Of a stretch of 64,000 bases of DNA, positions 33,306 through 45,379 are shown in pieces. The DNA is from Dipteronia dyeriana (taxonomy: Eukaryota; Streptophyta; Magnoliopsida; Sapindales; Sapindaceae), in assembly GCA_032871835.1 (NCBI GenBank), contig CM065298.1, positions 95,541,891 to 95,605,890 on the forward strand, given 5' to 3'. The position numbers and the translations under genes were made by a program. A model generated the notes under the pieces. The model searched no databases. It saw nothing but the letters and a program-made list of their open reading frames with translations, and had not been told where the DNA came from. The first letter of the stretch is position 1; each line of letters begins with the position of its first letter.

Positions 33306-33810
33306 TATAGAAAAAAAAGGGCAGATGGGTTGAGGAGCTTTCCGAGGTCCTCTGGGCTTACCACACTACGAAATGAATGACCACCGAAGAAACGCCTTAT
33401 TCTTTGAACTTCAGAGTTAAAGCATTTCTTCCCATTGAGCACAAACTGACCTCTTTCCGAGTTCAACATTTTGAACAGGGAAGCAACAAGTACAAGCTCT
33501 GAGCTAACTTAGATCTCTTGGAAGAAAAACAAGATCGGGTAGCTGAGAAGGTAGCAATTTACCAGAGCAAGATTGCTAGATACTTTAACAAGAAAGTTAA
33601 AGCCCGAAAATTTAAGGAAAAGGACCTAGTTCTCAAGAAAGTGACATTGAATATCAGGAAGAGGTCAGACGGTGTCCTGAGATCCATTTGGGAAGGATCT
33701 TATTTGGTAAAGGTGGTGGTCCGCAACGGGGGGTATAAGCTCGAGGACATGAATGACCGAATATCGATAATACTTGGAATGCAGATCAACTAAGAAAATT
33801 CTACCCATAA
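33306..33810 (+). pseudogene. pol: GyC pol fragment 2: integrase C-terminal part
   Basis: Continues the integrase of GyC directly after the GyD insertion: 'KGRWVEELSEVLWAYHTTK'-type sequence, then the conserved C-terminal region at 33518-33760 (EEKQDRVAEKVAIYQSKIAR, 'KRSDGVLRSIWEGSYLVKVVV'). It ends in KFYP-stop at 33808-33810 after a frameshift near 33775. There are stops near 33375 and 33500. Confidence 0.87.
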
Positions 33811-33886
33811 ACAGGGGACTCGTGACAGGCTACCTCCGCTTAGTTTTTAGTCACCAGCAATAATGTACTCCATTATTTTTCTTATC

Positions 33887-33892
33887 AATAAA
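33887..33892 (+). terminator. GyC conserved poly(A) signal after pol
   Basis: AATAAA in the context ttatcaataaagattg, 77 bp after the pol stop, matching the other copies. Confidence 0.6.
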
Positions 33893-33969
33893 GATTGTTT
33901 TCTTCATCTTCAACTATGTTCTACAGTGATTTGGTTATATATGGGAAAATTCAACATTATTGTCTCAAG

Positions 33970-34590
33970 GCCAGGGTTCGGGCACTACCCCCTGTCAAGA
34001 AGGGTCTGAGTGTAAAAACATAGTTGCCATCCAGATCTCAAGACTAAGAAATAGCAAGATAGCCCTAATGATGCCTTGGTCGGGTTATAACCCCCAAGAA
34101 GGGTCTGAGTGTAAGAGAATAGTTGCCATCCAGATCTCAAGACCAGGAAATAGCTAGATAGCCCTCATGGTTCCTTGGTCGGGCTACAACCCCTAAGAAG
34201 GTCTAAACGTAAGAGTATAGTTGTCACCTAGATCTCATGACCAAGAAATAGCTAGATAGCCCTCATGATGCCTTGGTCGGGTTACAACCCCTAAGAAGGA
34301 TCTGAGTGTAACAGCATAGTTGCCATCCAGATCTCGAGACCAGGAAATAGCTTGATAGCCTTTATGATGCCTTGGTCGGGCTACAACCCCCAAGAAAGAT
34401 CTAAGTACAGGAGTATAGTTACCAACTAGATCTCGAGACCAAAATATTGCTAGATAGCCCTCCTGATACCTTGGTCGGGTTACCGCCCCCAAGGAGGACT
34501 CGATTTTAAGAGCACGATTGCCATTCCGATCTCAAGGCTAGGAGATAGCTAGATAGCCCTCCCTGATGCCTAACTCGGGCTATAACCCCC
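33970..34590 (+). repeat. GyC 99-bp minisatellite (six units)
   Basis: Unit starts at about 33997, 34095, 34195, 34293, 34391 and 34491; spacings are 98, 100, 98, 98 and 100. This is the longest array of the five gypsy copies. Confidence 0.9.
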
Positions 34591-35125
34591 TAGAGGGGCT
34601 CGAGAATCAAAAGTTTTTTTACTTAAAACTCCAATATCCCAGTTATTACTGGTCGCTAATTCTCTATGTACATGTGGTTGCTTACTGTGTCAGGTGCGAA
34701 CCAGCTTACATTCAAGCAATGGGACTATTTACTAAAATCACCAAGCTACAAGTTTCTATTGAGAGTTGAAAGCTCGAGCTAGCCATTTACTTTCATACTT
34801 AAACAGTTTTTCCATCTTGTTACTTTTCCTAAGTTACGTTAAGTCAAGAGGCTTCACCCAGATCAACATTAGAAATGAAGCAAGTACATGCCAACCAAGT
34901 CAAAATTCATTGAAGAAAACGCGAACAAGACCTAAAGTCAGTTTTCATTAACAGAATAGAGAGCTTATCCCCTGTTAAGGCTACAGTAATAGAAATCAAA
35001 AAGGGAGTCCAACCTCCGGTTTTGGGCTACAAAAAAAAATTATGGATGATGATAGTCTGGCATAAATAGAGTGGGAGGCCACCCCTATTTTTCGGGCATT
35101 CAGAACAAGTCATTAGAAGACGGAT
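34591..35125. other. GyC spacer between minisatellite and antisense ORF
   Basis: Non-coding, homologous to the spacers of the other copies. 'gttttcattaacagaatag' (about 34941-34959) may be a decayed poly(A) region for the antisense ORF. Confidence 0.45.
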
Positions 35126-37722
35126 TCAAACTTCTGCATCCTCTTGGTCTCCTCCAGCTCCCCTCCCCTCAAGATGGCCTTTACCTTTCGCCCCTCTTTC
35201 TAGTGATTGTTCATCTTGGGTAGCCGCCTCTTCCACCTTTTCTTGAGGATGCCCCTGGATTTTCTGTTGCTCAGTTGGGTCTTCCTCTAAGACCTTATTG
35301 ACAATCGTCATGACATCAGGTGGTATGGCTACATCATGAAGATTGGCCATAGACTCTGGCATGATCTCTCCCACTATTGGCTCCTCCCTTGAAGGCACCT
35401 TAGAGGGATCTCGAGGTTTGGTAAGGCCTTATTCTGGCTCTGTGGGTTGAAGCCCCCTTCAAGGATTCTTCAGGACCTGACGTTGGGAAGGTCGGGACAG
35501 GAGGAGACAGATCTGGTATTTCAGGCCGCTTCCCAGCTCCATCCCCAATAGAAGAACCAGCTTCGTCATTTTTTAGGTGAGACATCTCTGCACCTCAAGA
35601 CATAATTTCCTCCCTATCCCAACCAGTTAAACTAGAGAGGTCAAATGGGAGAGGGAGGGCTTTCGCGACCTGGAAAAAGGCATAGAAATACCACTCGCTA
35701 AAAGAGGCTTCCACTTCAACCTAAAGCTTGGCAACTTGTGCCTGTCAATCTTGGTTCTCAACATCCAGTGCCTTTGCTTCTTCCTTCCAGTTACCCCGTT
35801 GGCTGGCTCAAAGCTAATACCGAAGGGTTCTTGATCGAATGAGTGCTTCAACCTCTCATGGTCGCATTGAAGCTCGGACAGTTGTGCTACCATTCCTCTA
35901 TGGCTAGTGGTCATCTCTTGTACCAAGGCTTGAGCCCGCGTCAACAATTTCATGACCCAATCAGTTTCAGTTTCAGCTTTGGCTGCCCGATCACGAAAAG
36001 AAGCTACTTGGTGACCGATGGCTACTTGGAACTTGAAGGCCTGTAATGGGAATTCAAGTTAGGAAATGACAAATCAAATTATTACATTAGAAAATAAAAG
36101 GCGATGACTACCTCGGCCAAGAGGGCAGAACCCTTGGTAAACAGGATATCCACGGGTATTGAAGCTATCCTAGAAAGCCCGCCACCCGGACAAAACATAA
36201 TGAACTGCTTCAAAACCTCATTCTAACCAACCGAGCCTGACTGATGGTGGGGGCGAGTAGGGGGAACCTCAGAGATACCAGCCTCGGGATCCCCTGAAAC
36301 CTAAACTGCTTGGGGCACATATGGAACAGTTAAGGTAATGGTTAATATGACTGAAGAAGCAGTAGTTGTAGCAGGCACCATCGAGGAAGGGGCAGAGGTG
36401 GTCATATTAGTGGCCTAGGGAGTGAGCCCTCCTCGATTTAGAACTCTAGCAGCCCGCGACGTAAGAATAGCCATCTTAGAGCTCACTGGGGAAGGTGATG
36501 GACCGAAATAGGCGAAACCCTAGCTGGATCAGTAGGCCAACTTTTCTCCAAGGTGGCCAGGGGGCTTCTCGGGGAAGTCTAGCATGAGGTAAGGTACGAG
36601 CCTGCTAAATTCACGGGAAGCTGGAGCAATAACAAAAAATGTTAAAAAAAAAGTAAAAGAAAAAAGGGGTAAAGCCATCAGAACTGAACCATTCAATGAC
36701 ACAAAGCTTAATGGTTCAAGGTACTTACGAGGAGTAGCGTCGGATATTCGTAGATAGTGGTTTACCAGACGAGGATCAAAAGGGTCCGCAGTCGGGAACT
36801 TCAGGTTTAAGTAGTTCCTTGTAAGGATAGCCTTCAGCCCCACCTCAAATTCGGCGGGCAAGGAATCTCGGCTCTACGAAGGCTTATCATTGAAGGTGGT
36901 TTGAACCGTGAACTCATGCCCGCCTATGAAATTCGAGCTCCCTCATTCCTTGCATGCTAGTATTCATTCATTTTTCCGAGCAGGATCATTTCTCGAGGCA
37001 CCGGGGATGACAAAGTTGAGTTTGTTCTTTCCCTTGACATAGAACTGGCCTCGAGCAACCTCGGACAAGCTCCCAATCTGAAAGAGGAAAGCTAGCTCCT
37101 CGGCACTTGGTTCTTGGGTGACCTTACTTAACTCGCATTGTTACCTCCACAACACGAGGAAGCCAATCAGATGTTTTCAGAAGCCGGGTGTCAACTGGAT
37201 GGGAGCTAGTTGTAGGGCGATGTGAGGCCGTCGAAGGGTAGGATGAAGGGGGAGCCTCACCCAGTTCTCGAATACCACAACATGGATGGGGAACACGCCT
37301 TTTGATGGATTAAAGATGTAATAGTTCCTATAAGGGACTGTAAGGAAGTTGTTATCAAGAATGCCATACTTGGACCTCATGCAACTAATCGACTGTGGGT
37401 CAACTGCGAAATCTGGAATGACTTTCAAGTCATAGAGGAAACGCCTTTCCAGAGCAGGACCGACAACCGTGACCCGGACCTTTCCAGCAAAAACATCCAT
37501 GTTTTCCTCACCAGAGTCCTCATCAATCAAGCTCATAGGGTTATCTGGTCGATTAGAAAACCCAATCCCAAGTGCCACATTCCTATTCGATGGACGACGT
37601 TGCGGGGAAGGAGGAGAATTGTCCCCATCTAGGTCTCGTCGAGCCCTTTTCCCTTGGGCAAGACTAGAAACCTCTGTACCGTCAACAAGGGAGTCGACAG
37701 AATTATGGCTAACTTTCGACAT
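35126..37722 (-). pseudogene. GyC antisense extra ORF, Transposase_28-like, broken
   Basis: Starts MSKVSHNSVDSLVDGTEVSS at 37722. Exon 1 is open for about 180 codons. It shows a basic/acidic N-terminus, 'FSNRPDNPMSLIDEDSG', 'VIPDFAVDPQSI' and the domain 'PIHVVVFENWVRLPLHPTLRR', and ends at a TGA (37177-37179) where GyD has Trp. A further stretch (36861-36600) has 'LKFPTADPFDPRLVNHYLRIS', then the intron donor GTAAGT (36728). The acceptor has decayed from AACAG to AACAT (near 36640). Exon 2 contains a coiled coil (about 36000-35700) and the acidic tail 'EEPIVGEIMPESMANLHDVAI' to 35126. Best preserved N-terminal half among the five. Function unknown. Confidence 0.78.
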
Positions 37723-38054
37723 AATGAATAGTGCTTGGAGGTGGAGGAAAAGAGCTTGAAGGTGAATGAAACATAGTGACATAGTTGGAGAAGATAGCGA
37801 GAGAGAGGAAATCTGAAAATTTAAAATTTAAAGAATGCGTGAGGAAGAGGCAGTGAGTTTGAATTTAAATAGAGGTTAGGATAGTAGTGTCGTCGACAAA
37901 ATCCTCGGGAAGATTACCTCAAACCATGGAGAGGGCCGTAACACAGTCGAATTTCTTCAAGGAGTACACCAGTCATGATTTAGTAACGGAAAAATTACCA
38001 ATTCAAAAATGAGGAATCTATTTCCAACCCCAACTCTACCACCGATGTTCAAGT
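37723..38054 (-). promoter_or_regulatory. GyC antisense ORF promoter region
   Basis: A TATA-like CTATTTAAA on the minus strand (37864-37872) lies about 142 bp upstream of the ATG, with a C/T-rich leader between. It is aligned with GyB, GyD and GyE. Confidence 0.58.
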
Positions 38055-38067
38055 TAGAGGGGACTTC
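38055..38067 (+). promoter_or_regulatory. GyC polypurine tract
   Basis: Purine-rich ttagaggggacttc adjoining the 3' LTR, matching GyD. Confidence 0.7.
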
Positions 38068-39286
38068 TGTTAATAGCAAAATTTGGCTAAGGGATCAAAG
38101 AGAAATTTTCCACTCTCCGAGCTTGAATCAAAGCCCGAATTCACCATTCATGGGACCCTAGGCCAACCATAAAACAACCCAGCAGAAGTAGGGAAGGATC
38201 ATCGGGCTTAGGAATTATCAAGGATGAAGCTAGGCACAACCGGGTTGAGCCCTCACGAGAACACTAGAATCCAGGCTTCTCAAGATCACCTATCCAAGAA
38301 CCTCGATTCCTAGGGTCAGGCTTCTAAACCACCACGTGAAAGCCAGGAAACCCGACGCAAATAAAAATGAGCTCCTTCCAGGTCAAGTCTTCCAGATGTC
38401 ATATTTAACTTATTGCCTAAGCCAGAAATCCACCAACCACTCCAGAAACCCATTGTCCCTATCAGATTCAGAGTGAAAGCCTCTAAGTGGAACAGGTTCA
38501 TGCTATAGCTAATTCGCTAAGCGACACCTGTAGTCTGCCTAAACATGAAAGAAGAATCTCGCCTAATCTACGCTACCCCTAGTAAGTGCCCACAAGGCCA
38601 CCTCAAGCTTCTGAGAATAGAACTAAAGCATGGATTTACCTTGCTCTACAAAACGGCTAACTCAAAGACCTCCGTGAAGAATCATGCCATGAATACACAC
38701 AAGATCATATCTACGTTATAACGAACATTAAATGCTGTATACGTGTAAGACAAGAATTTGATTCTAAAGAGGAAACAAACTTATCTCCTCCAATGATAGT
38801 GTTAAGTCCGTAATTTACTCGAAGTCAACGACTTTCAAATAGAGAATCTCGCCCAATAAGGAGGGAACGGATTTATAAAATCGTGAAGGATGATTCACGA
38901 GTTTAAACCTACTTGGAGCATGTATAAATAGGTCCAAGCATGATGTAGAAGAAGAAAAGGAGAAATATAGTAAAAAAAGAAAGAGGATTACGCCGAGCCT
39001 AAATTCTATAAACAGAACACGACCATCATTGTATCTACTATTCGACAAGTACGAAGTTGCCACCCTCCTATGTCCTAAAGAGATTGTGAGTGTATGTGAG
39101 AGATTTTTGTATACCACGAGTGATCAATAATAAAGCTCTCATTCGCTATCACATTATCATTCAAATATTTGTTTCTATCTTAACAGGTCAGATATCTAAG
39201 GTACTGACCCCGGCCATCACCTCCATGGTAGTGGTCTAGAGGGTGTTATTTGGAATTTCTCATCTTGAGCAAATTTCCCGTTAAAA
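38068..39286 (+). repeat. GyC 3' LTR (1,219 bp)
   Basis: From TGTTAATAGCAAAATTTGG to …TTTCCCGTTAAAA, where the terminal CA has decayed to AA. A TATA-like box (catgtataaatagg) lies near 38923-38936. The right flank is unrelated sequence. Confidence 0.87.
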
Positions 39287-40652
39287 ATGACTTAATTTAG
39301 TGTTTTGGGAGTTTTTCCTTCAAGGGGTATAATTGCAGAAAATCAAGACTTTTGGGAAAAATTTTCAATTTTAGAAAGTTTGGAATAGCAGCTTCGCCCA
39401 AGCCTCATGTGAAGTCTCGCATGAAGAAGGGAACAACAGTTTTCATGCCTAAAGTCTTCACGTAAGTGTCAAGTGAAGAATCCAGCGAAAAGTCATCCAG
39501 TAGTTTGCGCGAGAGAAGTTTTCTCACATGCCTCGGGCGGAAGTTACAGCGAATTACATATCAGACGTTTTCGTGCCTAAACTCTCACTCCCACCTCATG
39601 GGAAGACTCTAGCAAATATCATTTTTTGTTGCGTTGAAGCCAATTTTTGCCACACATTTTGCCCCCTCGTTAAGCGTATCCTCGAGCCAAAAAAGTCACA
39701 TCCAGCTTTTCTTGTCAAAAACCTTGTGCCCTTGAAATCCAGGATTCTCTTAATAGCAATCATTTCTCCTACTTTTTGAGGCCAACATCATTTCCCCAGC
39801 TACACTCCTTATTCCTTCCACCAATCCTTTTTCATGCAAGCTCCTCTCTTTTCCCATTTGTACCTAGCCTTTTTTAAACAGAAGAACAGAAATAGAGAGG
39901 AGGTTGTTGAACATTTATTTTTCTAAACTTCAACTATTCTCTAAATTGGGGTGTCTTAAGAGAAAGCTTGGAGCATCTAGGAGTTGGTCTCTTGGAGTAG
40001 TGAAGCCATTGAAGCCAAGCATTACAAGAAGAAGTCATACAATTAGTTTTTCTCTCAAAACTTTATCTTTTATTTTCTTGTATTTGCTTTGGCATGTATT
40101 CATTTGATTGTATGTTTGGCTACCTTGCATAATATGAGCTAAGCATCCTTTCCGCTAGAACAAGATAAAACCCCGCCTTGTTTATTTATAAATGACCTAT
40201 TGAAATTCTCTACAAGTGCTTGTAAGGTTGTATGAATTATCTGCATGCTTAAAGCTTTTATTTTGATTGGCCATCTTCATGAATGATCATTTGATAAGCA
40301 AATTGTTCACTAAATATGACTAGAAAGATGAGGAATCACTAGGCTAGCATATAGGATTCGTGATAGTATTACATAAAGCATATCGAGTTCATGCGTGTAT
40401 TGTATGTGCAGATGAGATTTCTAAGACATCGAAAGAGATTAGGAATTATTGTAAGGAATACGAATCTAAAATCACTACTTTCATGTTTAAGAATAAAAGG
40501 GATTATAATGATTAATCAATACAAGTGGGGTGGATTCGAGTTCTAGCACATTTTTCATAAATACTATTCATCTTTGTTCTTGTGAGAATAGTAGTGGTTA
40601 TGATAGCAATACTTTGTTTTAGTAATTTTAGTGCTATAATCTGTATACCTTG
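39287..40652. other. Unclassified LTR-like sequence between GyC and GyE
   Basis: No coding region can be supported. The opening resembles the start of many plant LTRs ('ttgggagtttttccttcaaggggtataattgcag', split at about 39308-39340). A TATA-like 'tttatttataaatg' lies near 40180. Repeated short phrases on 'aagtcttcac' and 'gaagtctcgcatgaag' occur at 39410-39480. It may be part of an LTR of another gypsy lineage, or the substrate into which GyC and GyE both inserted. I cannot place its ends. Confidence 0.35.
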
Positions 40653-41820
40653 TGTTAACCAAAAATTCACTCGGGGTGAGGAATTTCGGTTAGCACCCTC
40701 GAGACCACTACCACGGAGGTAGCGGCTGGGGTTAGTACCTTCGATACCTGGTTTGTATATGTGATGGTGAAAAAGACGATGAGTGACAGCGCGAAATACT
40801 AAGACATGTAAGGAAAATGACACTGATTTTTTTTTTTGAATTATATGGTGTATACAAAAGTCATTCAAATGCTCCGAGTCATTCTTGAGTACAATGGGTG
40901 TGGTGGCTTCGTGCCCATCGAGAAGTAGATAGAGATGGTAGCCGTGTTCTCCGAATATAATTTAGGCCAAAGTAAAAACTCTCTCTTTCCCTTTTTTTAT
41001 CCTTTTTTCCTTCTCCCCCTGGGAATATTTATACATAGTCCAACTAGATTAAACTCGTGATTCTCCCGCCATTATTTTCTAAATCAAATCCCTCCTTATC
41101 GGGCGGGATTTTTGGTTTGAATGTCATTGACTTTGGCTTAATGATAGAATCGAGAATATCTGGGATAGAGATAAGTTTGTTTCCTCTTTGGACTCAATCA
41201 CTTTCCATACACTTATGCAATGTTTCAATGCAATTTGGAGCGTAAAAGCAATCATGTATGTTACCTTGGTGAGATGAGTCACGGAGGTCACCGAATATGG
41301 TGTTCACTGTTTCAAAGGGCGAGGTAGATCCATGCTCTTGTGTTGATATTAGGAGCTCGATCTGACCTTTCCAAGTCCCTTTTAGAGCTTTGAATGACCA
41401 TGTTAGCAATGACGGAGCTTATGTGAGCTTTCTCCTACCTGCCTAGATAGATATGCTTCTTCCCTCGGTAAGACAGGAGATACTGTGGTATGAGCTTGAT
41501 GCCTTATAGGTCTCTCTCTGTGTCTGAAAATGATGGGGGCGTTCTGGGAGGTTACGAGGTAATTTTGACCCCGGTGAGCCTGGGTCATCCTGTATCGGTC
41601 TTGCCTTAGGTCTTTATTTCGATGTAAGAAGCTCAGTCCGATCATGTCAAGCTTTACTTAGGGTATTCCAAGGGCGCAACGACCTTTCCTCGCTTCTATG
41701 AGGTCACCCAATAGCTTGACCCCGGGAACATCCATGTCATGCTATGTTATCTCGGATTTGGACCCTGGCTAGGTGAGTGAAAAATTTTCCTTTGTTGTCT
41801 AGCCAAATTGGCTATTAACA
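40653..41820 (-). repeat. GyE 3' LTR (1,168 bp)
   Basis: On the minus strand it starts TGTTAATAGCCAATTTGG (41820 leftwards) and ends …TTTTTGGTTAACA (40653). The 'gaccactaccacggaggtag' block at about 40704-40723 and a TATA-like box near 41025-41035 match the other gypsy LTRs. The left flank CCTTG (40648-40652) is the predicted duplication; the other copy is outside the window. Confidence 0.88.
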
Positions 41821-41836
41821 GAAGTCCCCTCTGACT
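41821..41836 (-). promoter_or_regulatory. GyE polypurine tract
   Basis: On the minus strand it reads aagtcagaggggacttc, directly before the 3' LTR and identical in its core to that of GyD. Confidence 0.75.
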
Positions 41837-42235
41837 TGAACTTTGATGACTGAGTTGGGGTTTGAGTCAGACTTCAAGCTTTAATTGGGAAATTTTCCCT
41901 CCTTTATTATTCCCAGAATCTTGATGGAAATCCTCTCATTAAATGCATAAGAGACGTGGCGAGCGGAGACTGGTACGTTTTTTAAAATAATCTGACGGTG
42001 TTACTCCACACCTCGAGATTCGAGGCAATCTTCACCAAAGATTTTGTTTCCGCATCACCGACGTCATAAGTTACTGCTCCACTCACCCCTATTTAAGCTT
42101 GGTTTGTTTGATGTCTTCTCCATGCTTTCTTCTTTTCAAATTTCAAATTTTCAAATAGAAAAAACCTTTCTTTAGTTACCTTCTCGAGCGACGCCTCTAC
42201 CTTTTCTTTCGTCTAACTCGAAATCATTCTTCACC
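41837..42235 (+). promoter_or_regulatory. GyE antisense ORF promoter region
   Basis: A TATA-like CTATTTAAG (42090-42098) lies about 140 bp upstream of the ATG, followed by a C/T-rich leader with several CTTCTT/TTTCTT runs. The arrangement is conserved in GyB, GyC and GyD. Farther upstream the sequence is not recognisable. Confidence 0.58.
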
Positions 42236-44260
42236 ATGTTGAAAGCCAGTCGTGATTCTATCGACTCCATTGTAGATGGCGAGGAGGTCACTAGTATCGC
42301 TCATACGAAACGAACGTAAAAGTGCTTTGACAACGATGACTCTCCTTCTAACCAACAACGTTGTCGGTCAAATAAGAACGTGGCTATTGGGACCAGGTTC
42401 TCTAATAGGCCTGATGACCCTTTGAACTTGGTCAACAAAGATTCTGACAGGGAACCCGGGAGAACTATGGTTGGAAGGGATCAAGTCATGATTGTTGGTC
42501 CCATTTCAAATAGACTTCCTCCCTACGACTTCAAGGTCATCCCGGATTCCACCACTAACCCGAAGTTGATTAATCGTCTGAAGGCAAAGTATGGCATCCC
42601 CGACAGTGTTTCTATCTCTATTCCCCCCAATAAGTACGACGTCCTCAACCACCCTAAAGGAGTGCTTCCAATTCACGTCGCAGCTCTTGTGAATGGGGTC
42701 AGGCTTCCCCTTCACTCAACCCTCCGACGAGTTCTCAATGCCTTACAACTAGCTTCTCTCCAGTTGACACCTGGCTTCTAGAGACATCTAATCGACTTTC
42801 TTGTGCTGTGGAGGGAATAATGCGAGCTGAGCAAGGTTATCAGGAAGCCCGAAGTGGAGGAGCTAGCCTACCTCTTCCAGATTGGCAGCCCATCTGTCGG
42901 CCCTAAAGGTCAGTTCTATGTGAAAGCCAAGAACAAACTCAGTTTTATCGTTTCTAGTGATTCCAAGAAGGACCCCGTCTAGAAGGAGGAATGGATTCTG
43001 GCTGGGGATGATTGGGGAAGCTTGATCTTCATCAACGAGAATGAGTTCAAGGTCACCGATCGCTTTCAGTGACAAGCCTTAGTAGGATAAGGATTTTCTG
43101 CTCGCTAAATCTGAAGCTATCTCGGGGGCCATCATCTCTCAAAACTATTTGAATCTGATGTTTCCTATAGCCGATTCTTTTGATCCCCATATTTTGAATC
43201 TATACATGCGTATCTCCGTTACCACTCCTCATAAAAAAAATCAGACTGAACCTCTTTGCTTCGTTTCATTGGCTTGTATGGTTCTGATATCCTCCTTTTT
43301 TTTAACAGTCTATGTTGTCGCTCCAGCTAGCTGTGAAGCCCAGCAAGCTTGCACCCCTCCCCCTCCTACCGAATTGACACGGGAAGTCTCTTTGGCTGCT
43401 TCAGAGAAAGAAGGGCCAACTGGTCCAACTGGGATTTTGCCTGCTCCTGCTCCATCCCCATCCCAGCTTAGGTCTAAAATAGCGCTCCTTGTATCGTGAG
43501 CTACCAAGGTGTAGAGCAAAGGAACCTCTGTTTCCCATGTTGTCGATGTAACTATTTCTGTTGTTTCTTCGGTTGCTTCCTCTATTGCTGTCGTTACTTC
43601 TGCCGCCACCCGCGGTTAACTTACCAGATGTTTCTGCCCCTCCATCTACGTACCCGACTCCTCGAGATTAGGCGGACCTTGAGGCTGGTGCTGAGGGGTT
43701 CCTCCCATTTACCCTCAATATCAAACGAGCTCTACTATGCATGAGGAGGTCTTTGGGCAGTTTGTTGTATCCTTTCCAGGTGGCAGCCTTTCCCTGATAG
43801 CTTCAGTGTCTGTAGATATCTTGATCATCAAGGGGGTCCGCCATTTTGGCCAGGGTAACCATCATCTTTCATCTTTTCTTGTGACGACTAGCTTGATCAT
43901 TTTATAACTTGAATTTTTTCAATCTGTTAGCTTTCAAATTCAACGTGGCAATGTGTCCATGGGTTATCAGGTGGCCTCTATTCACTACCGTACGGCTAAA
44001 GTTAAGGCTGAAGCAGAGAAGGCCATGGGGCTGCTTGCACGAGCTCAAGCTCTACGGTAGGAGGTGACTTCCAGCCATAGGGGAATGAGGTCTTGAAGGA
44101 GGACCAAGCTAAACAGCAAGCAATTGGAGAACCTCCGGAGGAAGGGACAGCAGGAGAGGGCATCCAAAATGAGCCACTACCGGAAAGAAAAGCAGTGTGT
44201 GAGTATTAGCAAGTAGGAAGAGCAGCGGAAGAGAACCAGGAGGATGTTGGAGCTTGATAC
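42236..44260 (+). pseudogene. GyE antisense extra ORF, Transposase_28-like, broken
   Basis: Starts MLKASRDSIDSIVDGEEV at 42236. It has a stop at codon 30 or so, then stays open through 42781. The domain is well kept here: 'VIPDSTTNPKLINRLKAKYG', 'KYDVLNHPKGVLPIHVAAL' and 'GVRLPLHSTLRRVLNALQL', ending at a TAG (42779-42781) in place of the Trp in GyD. Homology continues to 'NLMFPIADSFDPHILNLYMRIS' (near 43150-43210). The intron donor has changed from GT to AT (near 43231), but the acceptor TTTTTTTAACAG (to 43308) is intact. A Pro-rich linker and a shortened coiled coil (about 43960-44080) follow. The C-terminal end is approximate. Function unknown. Confidence 0.75.
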
Positions 44261-44734
44261 AATCTACTAATGACCAATTTTATCAATTCTTTTTACATAT
44301 ATTTTTTCTGTGTAGCCCGAAACCAAGGGTTGGGCCCCCAATTTGAATGTAGCCTTTGCGAGAGGATAGGGCCCCTTACTGTCAATGAAAATTGATTTTC
44401 ATTTCTTTTACTTTGATTAACCCTGATCGTAAACTTCAAACTTGGCTAGGAATTCCTTGCTTAATTTCTGACCTCGACCAGGATGCAATCTTCAACACAA
44501 TCCTTAATTAAATTTGGTAAAGAAAAACTCTGAATCTGTCATGTGCAAACATACTAGTTGGATAGAAATCTAACTCCAATTTTCATCACTTGGTAGGAAT
44601 TCATGTTTTTGGGAGAAGTCCCCTTGCATTGTGTCTCACATCTTTGATGATTCCTTGAACTAGCTTTAATCTTAATATCTTTTCTCTAACATTCGGGGAG
44701 GTATTTTGTTAAGGCAAGTCGATCCCAATAGGTG
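44261..44734. other. GyE spacer between antisense ORF and minisatellite
   Basis: Non-coding, with 'actgtcaatgaaaattg' (about 44377-44393), a possible AATGAA-type poly(A) signal for the antisense ORF. I see nothing else in it. Confidence 0.45.
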
Positions 44735-45175
44735 ATCCTGTATTTACTCCTGGACCTTTCTCCGGGTTGGTCTGATCAGGGCACCAGGAATGATGTCTAG
44801 CTATCCTGGTTTTGGGATCTGGGCGGTAACTAAGCTCTCACACGTAGACCCTTCTTAGTGGTGGTAGCCTGATCAAGGCATCAGGAAAGCTATCTAGCTA
44901 TTATGGTCTGGAGATCTGGATGGCAACTATGTTTTACACTCAGACCCTTCTTGGGGGTGGTAGCTCGACCAAGGCATTAGGAAGGCTATCTAGCTATTCT
45001 GGTCTCTAGATCTGGATGGCAACTATGCTCTTACACTCAGACCCTTCTTGGGGGTGGTAGCCCGACCAAGGCATCAGGAATGCTATCTAGCTATCCTGGT
45101 CTAGAGATCTAGATGACAACTATGCTCTTACACTCAGACCCTTCTTAACGGATGGGTTATACCCGGCCAAGGCAT
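44735..45175 (-). repeat. GyE 97-bp minisatellite
   Basis: The motif 'cagacccttcttggggg' recurs at about 44849, 44945, 45042 and 45139 (spacings 96, 97 and 97), slightly shorter than the 99-bp unit of the other copies. Confidence 0.87.
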
Positions 45176-45294
45176 CTACTGATCCCTAGTCTCGAGGCGG
45201 TTACGATGAATATGCTTATGGAGAACATAATCGGATATGGAGAACTAACAGCTCAAGCAGAATACAATCGGAGATGGAGAAATTATTACCAAAC

Positions 45295-45300
45295 TTTATT
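45295..45300 (-). terminator. GyE conserved poly(A) signal after pol
   Basis: TTTATT on +, AATAAA in pol sense (atcaataaag context), 80 bp past the pol stop. Confidence 0.6.
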
Positions 45301-45379
45301 GATGATCAAAATGGAATACACTGTTGTTGAGAACTTTATTGAAACCTAAATGGAGGTAGCATGCTCAAGAGTCTCATGC

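Larger units (their letters stand above)
20077..39286 (+). mobile_element. GyC: outermost Tat gypsy element, split by GyD
   Basis: Pol fragments at 20077-20990 and 33306-33810 are two parts of one integrase separated exactly by GyD. Then follow AATAAA, the minisatellite, the antisense ORF and the 3' LTR (38068-39286). The left end was invaded by GyB. The right flank (atgac, 39287-39291) is the predicted target duplication. This is the oldest visible gypsy layer, since GyB and GyD both lie inside it. Confidence 0.85.

Noticed and set aside
42236..44260. Reading the antisense ORF as a DNA transposase because of the Transposase_28 family name
   Set aside because: No catalytic triad or terminal inverted repeats are seen, and it always lies inside an LTR element between pol and the 3' LTR.
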